A stretch of DNA of 40,632 nt from Lachnospiraceae bacterium (GCA_017397645.1 JAFQIE010000032.1:1-40632), one strand, 5' to 3'; shown: positions 15,763 through 24,505, counted from the first letter of the stretch. The notes: generated from the letters alone by a model not told the origin. Made by a program: numbers and translations.

Positions 15763-16470
15763 TTATTCTGACTCTATCATACGATAACCAACACCGGGCA
15801 GGTTAATGATATATTTCGCTTTTGCAGGGTTTTCCCCAATTTTTTTACGGATATTTACCATATTCACTTGGAGTTTTTTTACACTCCCCACATCTGCTCC
15901 ACCCCAAATAGCGTGAAGAATTTCTTCATAAGTCATTACTTTATCTGCGTGTTTGGATAAAAGAGACAGTATATTGTATTCTGTTTGCGTCAGGCGAATC
16001 AAGTTGCCACCCACGGTGATTTGACGCTTGTCATAATCTATAACCAAATCTTTCAAAACAAACCTGCCGCCTACAGGAAGTTCAATCTCTGTCATCATAC
16101 TTTTCTCCCGTAGTGCCACCTTTACTCTGGCAACCAATTCGTTTTTACCATAGGGCTTACGAATATAATCATTCGCTCCCGCTTCCAGCATATCAACCAC
16201 ACTGGACTCCTGCACACGGTCAGAAAGCACTAATATGGGCGTGATATAGTTCTTACGCACTTCACCAATAAACGCAAAATATTTCTTTTCAGAAACGTTC
16301 AAATCTATCAATATCAAGTCCGGAATGTAGGAAGAAAACAGCATCAATCCCTGGGTGAAATCCGACGCACTGATGACATGATAGTTGTTCATCTCAGAAA
16401 ACAACCTTGCCAGCGCCCCGGGGTTGTTCTCATCCTCTAATATCAGAATCTTAAAGCGATTGTTATTCAT
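15763..16470 (-). CDS. OmpR/PhoB-type response regulator, orphan
   Basis: A 235-residue protein with a receiver domain (residues 5-120; acidic pair at EDEN, phospho-acceptor Asp in LILIDLN near 56, conserved Lys in RKPYGK near 106) and a C-terminal winged-helix domain (about 135-232: LTQTEYNILSLLSKH, VDKVM-like turn, HAIWG, VNMVNIRKKIG, YIINLPGVGYRM). The Thr/Ser switch position reads LVLSDR. No histidine kinase is encoded nearby. Instead the gene overlaps by eight bases the end of the YfhO-family gene upstream, so the two are coupled. Its kinase must be elsewhere, or its activity may be set another way. It resembles KdpE-like regulators, but that is only a family resemblance. Confidence 0.9.
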   Translation of the reverse strand: MNNNRFKILILEDENNPGALARLFSEMNNYHVISASDFTQGLMLFSSYIPDLILIDLNVSEKKYFAFIGEVRKNYITPILVLSDRVQESSVVDMLEAGANDYIRKPYGKNELVARVKVALREKSMMTEIELPVGGRFVLKDLVIDYDKRQITVGGNLIRLTQTEYNILSLLSKHADKVMTYEEILHAIWGGADVGSVKKLQVNMVNIRKKIGENPAKAKYIINLPGVGYRMIESE

Positions 16471-19111
16471 GGATCTCTTCCTCCGGTTCCGCCACTTCCC
16501 GTTCTTCGTTCATTGCTTCCATTGCTTCAATATCTAACGCTTCTTTGGGTTCTTGATCATTCACTTCTATTGGGTGCTTACGCCGATATATCATCAAAAG
16601 TACAAACAGCATAACACTTCCCAATGTCACAAATATGCCCGCCCATTTTCCAACAGGCACGTAGTGCATCTCAATATCGTATTCGCCGGCCTCTAAATCC
16701 AGTGCAATCAAAGCCCCTCCAAAAGTATCAGGCTCTGTTTGTTCGCCATTGACCTCGATGCTCCATCCCTTTTCGTATGGAATAGACAGAATCAAACGTC
16801 CCGCCGTGTTCATATGAACGGCCCCTGTCAGGGAATCACTATCAAAACTCACATCTTCCATATGTTGTGTGGAAAGCGCATCCAACGCCTCCTGAAGTAT
16901 CTCCATATCTAAACGGTACACATCCACTGTAATCTTGGGGGTTTCGTCTTTTTCATTTGCGTTGGTCAGTCGGATCTCCTGACTCTCCTCCAAATCTCCC
17001 AGATACAAAAGCGCACCGCTCTTGATGTCTTTATAGGTTTCTTCCCCTAACGGACCTCCGATGAGTTTAATTTGCTTAGAGTCCACGGAGGTCACAATTC
17101 CATAATATACACCATCTTCAGGTGCCGTAAACAGGATATCGTCGCCTTGCTCGGTTCTCTCCTTTTTATGGAATAGTTTTCCCTCTATTCCCAAAGCCTG
17201 TACCAATTCCGTCTGTATACGGATGCCATGGTTGGAAACATCCTCCGGCAAATCAAAACCCACGGGAGCCACATAGCCAAAGGGCAAAGCGGCTGTGCAC
17301 TCGTACAAGTACACTTCACCGCTGTTATCAAGCAGTGGGAACAATTCATTTTCATACTTATCCGAATCACCAAACATGTATTTCACGTTCAGCAATGCTG
17401 AAGTCAGCGGTGTGGCGCCATCAAAGGCATAGTACACTTTGCTGTTTCGCATACCGAACTTTTTATACATATCCATCACCTGTGAATTCAAGGTGGAGGA
17501 AAAAACACTGGCAGAAGGATACCCCGCCAATGTGGCGTCATTTTTCGTTTTGCGGACAAATTTTTCAAAGCGGAAAATCCCTTGTCCCTGCTCTTTTTCC
17601 GTCACTTCATCTGCAAGAGCACGATAATCCGGTAATTGTTGCAGATACGAGGTCCGGTTCACTGTTCCGGATCTGGTAAGAGCCGTATTCCCGGCACATT
17701 CCCCTATCACTAACGCCAAAGCCAGCACACCAAGAATCCATTTGAACTTTTGTGTGCGTTTATCGTCCGTACACTTTTGTTCTATTGTATCGCTGCTTTT
17801 TTCACCCTGCTTCGCAAGATTACTACGATACAGCCAAAGTAAAACAGCATACCCCGTCACCAACAGCAGTGTGAGCAGTTTTACACCCTTGCGGAAATCC
17901 TCATGGGTAATAAATAATACGCTTAGCACAAACGTTACCACTGCCACCAAATACCCGCATAGAATATGCCACCTGGGCGCGTCCTTCAGATGCACAAAAG
18001 CATCGTAGCACAGAGTAATCACCAAGAAAATATAGAGGAAGGACTGTCTTGCCGGAAAAGAATCCGGGTAGTTCATACCATGCCAAATGAAATCAAGGAT
18101 ATTGACGCTAAAGCTCACCAACATAAACCCGAGAACTGCCAATTTGGTAATCTTCTGCCGGAGAGAAATCTTGCGGTTCAATACATACATAGGGATTAGC
18201 AGAAGCACCGCACTGCCACAGAAAATATTGGGCCAATGATCGAGCCCGCGCTCCGTGCTAACGCAGGCAAAATGCCTGGGCAGCACCTCCAATATAGAAA
18301 AGTACGATTTGATTGTCTTCGGAAAGTTCATGTCTCCAAAATCCGTTTGGGACAACGCACAAACCTCCGGAATCAACAGGATGGATGCCATCCCCCCTGC
18401 CAGCAAGGAATATAGTGCAAAATTCAACAAAGTCTTATAATTGCATTTTTCATTGATAATTAAAACGATGAAATACATGACTAAAAAAACACACAGCATA
18501 ATGGAGATGTAGAAATTGCTGAAAATAGATAGAGCCAGCGTCACGCAATACAGACCGCATTTGCTCTCTTTTACTAATTTTTCCAAGCCTAACAACACCA
18601 ATGGCAAAAGCACCACAGGGTCTATCCACATAATGTTAAAATCATAGGCGGCCATATAACCTGACAGCGCATAGAACATAGAGAACAACAGCGCCTTCCA
18701 ATCACTGTTTTCAAAATGTCTGCGAAGGTACAGATAGGCTGTCAACCCCGCCAAGCCTATTTTCAAAACCACTATGTAACTTAAAAACTCAACAAATAAA
18801 GCCTCCGGCACCAATAAAGCCAGCAGGTATACAGGGCTTGCCAGATAATACACAAATAACGCCAAGAAATTCGACCCGATGCCCACATGATAGGAATAAG
18901 CCAAACTCTCTCCTGCCCTTATTTTGTGCATCATTTCACGAAAAAAAGGCATGTACTGATGGTACATGTCGGAAGCGAGAAAGCTTCTGTCACCAAAGGG
19001 GTATATTCTGTAAGCCACAAAGATACCCAGCATAATCACCATGGGAATGATCAATGCACCCAAAAGGGCAAAACGCTCTATTTTTTTGTGTAATTTTATA
19101 TCTTGTTCCAT
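16463..19111 (-). CDS. YfhO-family multi-spanning membrane protein
   Basis: An 882-residue inner-membrane protein. About a dozen hydrophobic segments lie in residues 15-470; a large soluble region (about 475-800) is followed by one more segment (GIFVTLGSVMLFVLLMIY) and an acidic, Glu-rich cytoplasmic tail. The first loop carries SDMYHQYMPFFREMMHKI, the Asp-bearing motif of the YfhO/GT-C group. YfhO proteins are linked to glycosylation of cell-wall polymers such as lipoteichoic acid, the lipid-linked sugar being used outside the membrane; the substrate here is unknown. The start at ATG 19111 has weak upstream signals. Overlap with the response-regulator gene indicates one transcript. Confidence 0.88.
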   Translation of the reverse strand: MEQDIKLHKKIERFALLGALIIPMVIMLGIFVAYRIYPFGDRSFLASDMYHQYMPFFREMMHKIRAGESLAYSYHVGIGSNFLALFVYYLASPVYLLALLVPEALFVEFLSYIVVLKIGLAGLTAYLYLRRHFENSDWKALLFSMFYALSGYMAAYDFNIMWIDPVVLLPLVLLGLEKLVKESKCGLYCVTLALSIFSNFYISIMLCVFLVMYFIVLIINEKCNYKTLLNFALYSLLAGGMASILLIPEVCALSQTDFGDMNFPKTIKSYFSILEVLPRHFACVSTERGLDHWPNIFCGSAVLLLIPMYVLNRKISLRQKITKLAVLGFMLVSFSVNILDFIWHGMNYPDSFPARQSFLYIFLVITLCYDAFVHLKDAPRWHILCGYLVAVVTFVLSVLFITHEDFRKGVKLLTLLLVTGYAVLLWLYRSNLAKQGEKSSDTIEQKCTDDKRTQKFKWILGVLALALVIGECAGNTALTRSGTVNRTSYLQQLPDYRALADEVTEKEQGQGIFRFEKFVRKTKNDATLAGYPSASVFSSTLNSQVMDMYKKFGMRNSKVYYAFDGATPLTSALLNVKYMFGDSDKYENELFPLLDNSGEVYLYECTAALPFGYVAPVGFDLPEDVSNHGIRIQTELVQALGIEGKLFHKKERTEQGDDILFTAPEDGVYYGIVTSVDSKQIKLIGGPLGEETYKDIKSGALLYLGDLEESQEIRLTNANEKDETPKITVDVYRLDMEILQEALDALSTQHMEDVSFDSDSLTGAVHMNTAGRLILSIPYEKGWSIEVNGEQTEPDTFGGALIALDLEAGEYDIEMHYVPVGKWAGIFVTLGSVMLFVLLMIYRRKHPIEVNDQEPKEALDIEAMEAMNEEREVAEPEEEIHE

Positions 19112-19220
19112 GATTCGTTCCTTATACTACTCTTTGTACTATCTTCTATGTATTGCTTCTACCATTTTAACAGATTCTTTTGTAAGTATAAAGTGCAATT
19201 TATATTTGCATTAGGCAAAA

Positions 19221-19253
19221 AGAAAAAAAGGGAGAATCCGCCGATTCTCCCTT
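19221..19253 (-). terminator. Terminator of the microcompartment operon
   Basis: On the minus strand an 11-bp stem (AAGGGAGAATC / GATTCTCCCTT, loop GGCG) is followed by a T-rich run (TTTTTCTTTTT). It lies 20 bases after the last gene and is the first clear terminator after the promoter at 30641-30669, so the full transcript may be about 11.4 kb. Confidence 0.9.
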
Positions 19254-19272
19254 ACATTCATACCTCTGCTCT

Positions 19273-19617
19273 TTACATTAAATACATAGGTAACTGCTCC
19301 CCAACACCATAAGCCACATAGTTTCCCTTGGGAGACTGGGGCTTCTTTGCCACAGGTGCTTTGGGCTGTGCGGGCTTCTTCGCCGCAGGTGCCTTGGGTT
19401 GTGCAGGTTTCTTTGCCGCAGCTGCCTTGGGCTGTGCAGGCTTCTTTGCCGCAGGTGCCTTCTCCTCTGCGGGTTTGGTTGCTACAGTTTCCACCTTCTT
19501 GACTTCTTTGGTTGCACTCGCAGTCTTTGCTGTGCTTGCAGTCTTGGTTGCACTTGTACTCTTTGTTGCGCTTGCAGTCTTCGCTGCTCTCTGGATACTA
19601 CCTGCTCCTACGGGCAT
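19273..19617 (-). CDS. Lys/Ala/Pro-rich small basic protein, putative ParA partner
   Basis: A 114-residue protein behind a strong AAAGGAGGT site; its start overlaps the end of parA by 20 bases. It has three parts: a short N-terminus (MPVGAGSIQRAAKTA), a long low-complexity basic middle of Ala/Thr/Lys then repeated AAKKPAQPKA units (histone-H1-like, certainly disordered), and a distinct C-terminus (GNYVAYGVGEQLPMYLM). Basic tails of this type bind DNA or other polyanions. ParA ATPases are stimulated by short basic N-terminal peptides of their partners, so the N-terminus could contact ParA and the hydrophobic C-terminus could dock to cargo; this is inference. No homology to ParB or McdB can be claimed. 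DNA compaction is the plain alternative. Confidence 0.75.
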   Translation of the reverse strand: MPVGAGSIQRAAKTASATKSTSATKTASTAKTASATKEVKKVETVATKPAEEKAPAAKKPAQPKAAAAKKPAQPKAPAAKKPAQPKAPVAKKPQSPKGNYVAYGVGEQLPMYLM

Positions 19618-20413
19618 TTTTGTCTACCTCCTTTGCCAACTCCATGTATTCTCCGGCGCTTCTTGCGCTCTTTTTGTGTACCATCACGGGCTTAGAATTG
19701 TCCTGGGCCCATTCAATTTCGCTATCTACTCTGATGACCGTATCAAATACATTGACTTCCTCAAACTGTCGCAAAACCTCCATGGTCTGCTTGCCATAAT
19801 TTTTACGGACATCCATCTTGGTTACTACTACGCCCATCAAGGACAAATTAGGAGAAAGCTTCTTAACATTCTCCAAGAATTCAAACATGTTTGCCACACC
19901 GAAAAGTCCCCAGGGAGACGCTTCCACCGGCAAAATCACATCATCTGCCGCCACCAGAATATTCATCACCCAACCACCTAAAGTGGGCGGTGCGTCTATC
20001 AATATATAGTCATATACACCGCTTTCTTTGATTTTTGCGAGGCTCCGGCTCAAAATCATCTCTCTCTGCCACTTGGTAAACAAGTCGAATTCAATACTGC
20101 TCATCAAAGTGGAGGAAGGAATCAAATCCAGATTCTCATAAGGAGTCGAAACGATATAATCGGTCAAGTCCTTTTCATCCTTCATCGCCTGATAGAGATT
20201 TTTTTCTCCCTGCGCAAATTCCAGCACTTCGTCCTCCGAAAAGAAGGACAAGGAAAGATTTAACTGCATATCCCCGTCAATCATTAGGACTTTTTTGCCT
20301 AATGCAGACAAGGAGTATCCCACATTGGCACAGGTTGTGGTTTTGCCGCTTCCGCCTTTATTATTCGCAAAGGCTATCGTCTTCGTCGTCTTCTTTCCCA
20401 TAAAGGCATTCAA
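19598..20413 (-). CDS. ParA/Soj-type partition ATPase (MinD/ParA family)
   Basis: A 271-residue ParA-family ATPase. The deviant Walker A motif NNKGGSGKTTT (about 17-27) includes the signature Lys, MIDGDMQLNLS is the Walker A' region, and YILIDAPPTLGG (about 137-148) is Walker B. There is no N-terminal helix-turn-helix, so it is the short chromosomal/McdA-like type. Such ATPases pattern cargo (DNA, carboxysomes, chemoreceptors) over the nucleoid. Its start (ATG 20413, behind AAAGGA) lies 53 bases inside the deoR gene, so it is coupled to the microcompartment operon. No ParB or parS-like site is seen; the next gene encodes a small basic protein. It may position microcompartments, or be a general ParA that happens to sit here. 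Confidence 0.9.
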   Translation of the reverse strand: MNAFMGKKTTKTIAFANNKGGSGKTTTCANVGYSLSALGKKVLMIDGDMQLNLSLSFFSEDEVLEFAQGEKNLYQAMKDEKDLTDYIVSTPYENLDLIPSSTLMSSIEFDLFTKWQREMILSRSLAKIKESGVYDYILIDAPPTLGGWVMNILVAADDVILPVEASPWGLFGVANMFEFLENVKKLSPNLSLMGVVVTKMDVRKNYGKQTMEVLRQFEEVNVFDTVIRVDSEIEWAQDNSKPVMVHKKSARSAGEYMELAKEVDKNARRSR

Positions 20414-21155
20414 TTCCTTTCTCTGAAAAATAGTTTAACCACTCATCGGAGGGACGGATGTCCGTCACCACCATATCAATGCTGGACCAGTCACTGATTA
20501 CCGAAAACGCCACCTTGCCGAACTTCGTATGATCCGCAATCAAAATTCTCTGAGAGGCGGATTTCAGCATTTCCTCCTTGACCTGACAAAACATCTCGTT
20601 GGCATCGGAAATGCCTTTTTGCATATCCAATCCCTTACAGGATACAATCGCTTTGTCTGCATAATAGGATTTCATGGCATCTATAGCTCTGGGACCTACC
20701 AGCGCCAAATAATTCTCTCTCATATTGCCGCCGGTGGAAATGATTTCCCAGCCGCTGACATCGGACAATTGCACCAAAACCTCAATGGAATTAGTGATGA
20801 CTGTCAATTTCTTTCTGTTCTTCAGCATTTTCACCGTAGCAACCGCAGTGGTACTGGGGTCCACAATGATATGCTCTCCATCTTGCACCAGGGTGCTGAC
20901 AATTTCTGCAATCACCTGTTTGCCCTGCATATTGCGTTTTTTCCGCACATTGAAGGGCATGTCCAAGCTGGTATTTTCGTTCAATACCGCACCACCGTAG
21001 CTTTTGGTAGCCAGGCCCTCACGCTCCAGCTTGTCCAAATCCCTACGAATGGTCTCTTCAGAAACACCAAAAAGGGTACTCAATTCGCTGACCACCACTT
21101 TTTTCTCGTCCTGCAATTTTTCTAAAATCTGATTTCTACGCTCTAACGCAAGCAT
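20361..21155 (-). CDS. DeoR-family regulator of the microcompartment operon
   Basis: A 264-residue DeoR-type regulator: N-terminal winged helix (ERRNQILEKLQDEKKVVVSE, then GVSEETIRRDLDKLEREGLA) and a C-terminal sugar-phosphate sensing domain (GEHIIVDPSTTAVA, ITNSIEVL, STGGNMRE, and DHTKFGKVAF). Phosphorylated intermediates usually act as inducers; rhamnulose- or fuculose-1-phosphate would fit, by inference. Start ATG 21155 is chosen for GGGGAGGGTCAC just before it. The protein ends in an unusual acidic tail (YGKEDDEDDSLCE) in the stretch that overlaps the parA start. It follows pduT by 78 bases with only a weak GCGG/CCGC hairpin between, so read-through is expected. Confidence 0.88.
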   Translation of the reverse strand: MLALERRNQILEKLQDEKKVVVSELSTLFGVSEETIRRDLDKLEREGLATKSYGGAVLNENTSLDMPFNVRKKRNMQGKQVIAEIVSTLVQDGEHIIVDPSTTAVATVKMLKNRKKLTVITNSIEVLVQLSDVSGWEIISTGGNMRENYLALVGPRAIDAMKSYYADKAIVSCKGLDMQKGISDANEMFCQVKEEMLKSASQRILIADHTKFGKVAFSVISDWSSIDMVVTDIRPSDEWLNYFSEKGIECLYGKEDDEDDSLCE

Positions 21156-21233
21156 GTGACCCTCCCCGGATAACACTCGCCAAATACACCATACAACCTC
21201 TTAAAACCCGCGGTTTCTCCCGCATTGCCTCAT

Positions 21234-21782
21234 TTACAAAATAGACTTGCAAAGCTGGGGATCGGGATGTGCAATCACGGAAGAATCCAAGTACATACCG
21301 CTTTCCGCCACCTTCGCTTTGGCTCTGGCAATGGCTGCATCCACCGCCGATACCTCTCCGCAGAGGAACACATAGGATTTTCCACACATACCCTTAGCAA
21401 TGCGAAGTTCAATCAATTCCACCTCCGCCGCTTTGGCTGCTTCATCTGCCGCCACAATAATGGACGATGCATCATAGGTCTCCAGAATACCTAAAGAACT
21501 GATATGCTCTACCTGCGTGGCACCATAGATGGCAGGAAAAATACCGGGATGAGGATTGCCCAGCACAAAGCTGTCAATAAATTCCTCTTCTCGTGTATGT
21601 TTCGCGGTAGCAACTGCAGCATCCACTGCGCTGATGTCCCCACTGATTAATGCGATATACTTTCCGGGACATACAGTTTGTGCCTCAATCAATTCCACTG
21701 CTGCCGTTTTTACCATGGTGTCGGTAGCTGTCACGCCGGCGGAAACTGTCTTAAATTCAATCATTCCCAGTGCTTTACCCAT
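21234..21782 (-). CDS. pduT: PduT-type trimeric shell protein (tandem BMC)
   Basis: A 182-residue protein with two BMC domains in tandem (about 4-85 and 93-178), forming pseudohexameric trimers in the shell. The first domain carries AQTVCPGKYIALISGD, matching the pore cysteine region of Salmonella PduT (Cys38), whose three copies hold a [4Fe-4S] cluster in the pore. A second Cys occurs in KGMCGKS. It is encoded right after PduS, its flavin/Fe-S redox partner, so the pair probably passes electrons across the shell or recycles cofactor inside. Length and architecture are normal. Confidence 0.92.
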   Translation of the reverse strand: MGKALGMIEFKTVSAGVTATDTMVKTAAVELIEAQTVCPGKYIALISGDISAVDAAVATAKHTREEEFIDSFVLGNPHPGIFPAIYGATQVEHISSLGILETYDASSIIVAADEAAKAAEVELIELRIAKGMCGKSYVFLCGEVSAVDAAIARAKAKVAESGMYLDSSVIAHPDPQLCKSIL

Positions 21783-21825
21783 AAAAAACTCCTATTTATG
21801 TAACTATTTTATCTTTATCTTAATC

Positions 21826-23172
21826 TTAACTTACTGCGATTTCCACATATCGGTCTGTTACTTTCTTTACCGTGCCATCGACGGATGCGTGGATACACAC
21901 GCTAAGTCCCTTGCCACAGGATGCAATGCATTGTCCCTTTTGCACAGCGTCTCCAACATTCACATTAGCCACTGCGGGTGCTCCGATGTGCTGGCTGAAA
22001 GGGATGCGCACCTTTGCATTCTTGGAACTGAATTTCCAGTCTTCTGTATCCTGCAAGGGGGCAGGAACAGTTCCGTACTTGGAAAGCCCTAATCTGGCTT
22101 CCAGACGTTTCTCCGGAACCTTGCGGTATTCTCTGCTGCGCTCGACGGGAGAAGCCTCTATGCCTTCCGGCACCTTCACGCCCGCCGCACGAAGGCCTGC
22201 TTTATACTCTGCTATCAGTGTCCTGGGGGACAATCCCTGAGGACATGCAAAATTTTCGCAAATACCGCAGGAGCTGCAGAATAAAGTATTCAAAAATACA
22301 TTGGTATTCTGAAAATCTCTGTTGGCCGCGCTTCTCATAAAGAGATGGGGCTCAATGGGGTGACCCAAAGCATGTCTGGGACACATTGCCGTGCAACATT
22401 CACACTGGCAACATGTGGATGCTGCTCTTTTTAACTCTATGGCTGAATTCTTATGCTTTCTTTGAATTAATGTATGGCTCTCATCCAATACAATAATGGC
22501 ATTTGTGGTCTTGGTCACCGGGTCCATCTCGTCTGCCAGGTTGCCCATCATGGGGCCACCTACCAGATAAGCAGGCTCCTTAGTTGTGACGCCGCCTGCG
22601 TGTGCCACCACCTCTTTGATGCTGGTACCGATGGGTACGCGCAGAGTCATGGGACGCTCCACTTCACCCACAACGCTCACCAGCTTATCTATCACCGGCG
22701 TCTGTGTCTGCAGGGCACGATATACATTGTACACCGTCTCCACGTTGAACACCGCGATGCCTGCTTCTATGGGCAGACCTCCGGGACGGACCACTTTTCC
22801 CGTAGCCTCATAAATCAGTACCACTTCATCTCCCATAGGGTACACGCCGTCCAACAGCTGCACTCTCATATTGGGATATGCATCTATATATCTGTGAATA
22901 GCTTTTACTGTGGCTTTGTACTCTTTTTTTACACCGATAATGGCCTCTTTGGCGCCCACGGTTTGGGCAATCAAATCAAAGGTCTCTAAAATCTCTTCTG
23001 CATTTTGCTCCAACAGCTGTCTGTGAAGCTGTAACAGAGGTTCACATTCGGCGCAATTCAGTAAAATAGTCTCAGCCCGTTCGTCCAATTTTGCATAGGT
23101 GGGGAATCCCGCACCACCGGCACCAACAATGCCGCTGTCCTGCAAAATCTGCTTCAAAGCTTTGATTTCCAT
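21826..23172 (-). CDS. pduS: PduS/RnfC-like cobalamin-reductase-type electron carrier
   Basis: A 448-residue RnfC-like protein: an N-terminal NQO1/SLBB-type flavin-binding part (GAGGAGFPTYAKL, then NCAECEPLL) and a ferredoxin-type domain with two Cys clusters (CCQCECCTAMCP at about 260-271, FCSSCGICENFACP at about 304-317), followed by an RnfC barrel-sandwich end. In Salmonella PduS reduces cobalamin, but B12-free microcompartments also keep it, presumably for NADH recycling with PduT. I chose ATG 23172, with GAAGGTG six bases ahead; the in-frame GTG at 23181 falls in that site. No B12 enzyme or adenosyltransferase is encoded in the window, so a cobalamin role is unlikely. Confidence 0.92.
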   Translation of the reverse strand: MEIKALKQILQDSGIVGAGGAGFPTYAKLDERAETILLNCAECEPLLQLHRQLLEQNAEEILETFDLIAQTVGAKEAIIGVKKEYKATVKAIHRYIDAYPNMRVQLLDGVYPMGDEVVLIYEATGKVVRPGGLPIEAGIAVFNVETVYNVYRALQTQTPVIDKLVSVVGEVERPMTLRVPIGTSIKEVVAHAGGVTTKEPAYLVGGPMMGNLADEMDPVTKTTNAIIVLDESHTLIQRKHKNSAIELKRAASTCCQCECCTAMCPRHALGHPIEPHLFMRSAANRDFQNTNVFLNTLFCSSCGICENFACPQGLSPRTLIAEYKAGLRAAGVKVPEGIEASPVERSREYRKVPEKRLEARLGLSKYGTVPAPLQDTEDWKFSSKNAKVRIPFSQHIGAPAVANVNVGDAVQKGQCIASCGKGLSVCIHASVDGTVKKVTDRYVEIAVS

Positions 23173-23219
23173 GTTATACACCTTCTATACTTATTGTTCT
23201 TATACAAAAATTAAAAAGG

Positions 23220-23471
23220 TTATTGTCCTTCGTCTACAATACCTACGATGGCAGCATCCACAGGCGCACCTTCGTTACCCACTCTTGCTGCACTTCCTGT
23301 AGCTACAAGTACGGTTTCACCCACACCTGCACCGATATTGTCGATTGCCACAAAGCGGGATGCACATGCCTGCATCTCCTCCAAGGGCTCGATAATCATA
23401 AACTTATTTCCGATTAAGTTATCGCATTTGCGTGTAGAAACAATGCTTCCTACCACTTTACCTATAACCAT
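23220..23471 (-). CDS. pduN: Pentameric vertex shell protein (BMC-P, EutN/CcmL type)
   Basis: An 83-residue BMC-P protein that caps the vertices of the icosahedral shell. It starts MVIGKVVGSIVSTRKCDN, contains KFMIIEPL and GAGVGETVLVATGSAAR, and ends DAAIVGIVDEG, the standard family pattern. The long upstream in-frame extension is ignored because a good ribosome site (AAGGACAAGG) precedes ATG 23471. Only one BMC-P gene is present, which is usual for loci of this type. Located between pduL and pduS. Confidence 0.93.
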   Translation of the reverse strand: MVIGKVVGSIVSTRKCDNLIGNKFMIIEPLEEMQACASRFVAIDNIGAGVGETVLVATGSAARVGNEGAPVDAAIVGIVDEGQ

Positions 23472-23555
23472 AACAAACCTTGTCCTTTCCAAATAAAACA
23501 AGTGCTTTCTTTTGATAAACGGGCAGATAGAACTCATATCCACTGCCCGCATATC

Positions 23556-24200
23556 CTACTTCATAATTGTCACTTTATCACCGGTCTTGATCAGACTGGC
23601 ATTTGCCTCATCCGTATCAATATGCATTTCCAGCGTAAAGCTGTCATGAACACGTATTTTTACATGTTCAAACACGGTGCCTCTCTCGTTGTCTGCCTTC
23701 ACAGACACGATATCACCGTCGTGCACTCCGGCAGCCATAGCATCCGCAGGAGACATATGAATGTGACGCATTGCCACGATACATCCTTCCTTCAAATACA
23801 CTGCTCCCTTAGGGCCTACTACGGCGATGGGGGCGCTACCGGCCACATTTCCTGATTCTCTGATGGGTGCCTTGATTCCTAATTTCATCGCATCTGTGGA
23901 GGAAATCTCCAACTGTGACGCGCTTCTTACCGGTCCAAGTACACGCACATTTTCAATTGCACGAAGTTTCAGTCCCACAACGGTAACTGTTTCATTACAT
24001 GCGTATTGACCACCCATAAGTTCTTTCTTTTTGGTGAGGTTATATCCCTCACCAAAAAGAATTTCCACATGTTCCTGGGTCAAATGAATATGTCTCGCAG
24101 ACACTCCTACCGGAACCTGAAACCCATTGGATTTACTTTCCATCTGGTTCAGGGTCTGAAGCACCATCTGAGTGATTTTTTCGATTGTCTGCTGTTCCAT
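23556..24200 (-). CDS. pduL: PduL-type phosphate acyltransferase with encapsulation peptide
   Basis: A 214-residue zinc enzyme that swaps CoA for phosphate on acyl-CoA (propanoyl- or lactoyl-CoA here) and so returns CoA inside the shell. The first 20 or so residues (MEQQTIEKITQMVLQTLNQ) form an amphipathic encapsulation helix. Two PduL domains follow, with zinc-binding histidines in SARHIHL (about 34-40) and AMRHIHM (about 141-147). The acyl-phosphate product would feed an acetate/propionate kinase that is not encoded in the window. Position between BMC-H and BMC-P genes is as in related loci. Confidence 0.94.
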   Translation of the reverse strand: MEQQTIEKITQMVLQTLNQMESKSNGFQVPVGVSARHIHLTQEHVEILFGEGYNLTKKKELMGGQYACNETVTVVGLKLRAIENVRVLGPVRSASQLEISSTDAMKLGIKAPIRESGNVAGSAPIAVVGPKGAVYLKEGCIVAMRHIHMSPADAMAAGVHDGDIVSVKADNERGTVFEHVKIRVHDSFTLEMHIDTDEANASLIKTGDKVTIMK

Positions 24201-24226
24201 TGATTATGTTCCTTTCCCAAAAAGAA

Positions 24227-24505
24227 TTATTTTACCTTGGGAAGAATCATTTCAACGTCATTGTGAGGACGAGGAATTACATGGGTAGCTACCAATTCGC
24301 CCAACTTAGCTGCGCTGTTTGCACCGGCTTCTACAGAAGACTTAACAGCTCCTACATCACCACGAACCATGATGGTCACCAAACCGGAACCGATCTTCTC
24401 GGTACCAACCAAAGTAACGTTAGCTGCTTTACACATAGCATCTGCTGCCTCGATTGCTGCTACCAAACCTCTTGTTTCTACCATTCCTAATGCTTCCATT
24501 GCCAT
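24227..24505 (-). CDS. Hexameric shell protein (BMC-H, PduA/PduJ type), copy 2
   Basis: A 92-residue single BMC-domain protein, [20 protein letters not shown] at the N-terminus and [19 protein letters not shown] in the middle, with the small-pore loop EKIGSG. It is nearly identical to the product of 24922-25197 (same length within one residue, same C-terminal [11 protein letters not shown]), so the two arose by recent duplication around the divergent BMC-H gene between them. It forms facet hexamers. A good ribosome site (CAGGAGGAAAAAG) precedes ATG 24505. Confidence 0.94.
   Translation of the reverse strand: MAMEALGMVETRGLVAAIEAADAMCKAANVTLVGTEKIGSGLVTIMVRGDVGAVKSSVEAGANSAAKLGELVATHVIPRPHNDVEMILPKVK

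Noticed and set aside
19273-19617. Calling the basic small protein McdB
   Set aside because: Only low complexity and position next to a ParA are shared; no sequence likeness to any McdB can be claimed.
21826-23172. Cobalamin reductase role for PduS
   Set aside because: No B12 enzyme, adenosyltransferase or cobalamin-riboswitch-like sequence was seen, so a general electron-transfer role is the safer call.
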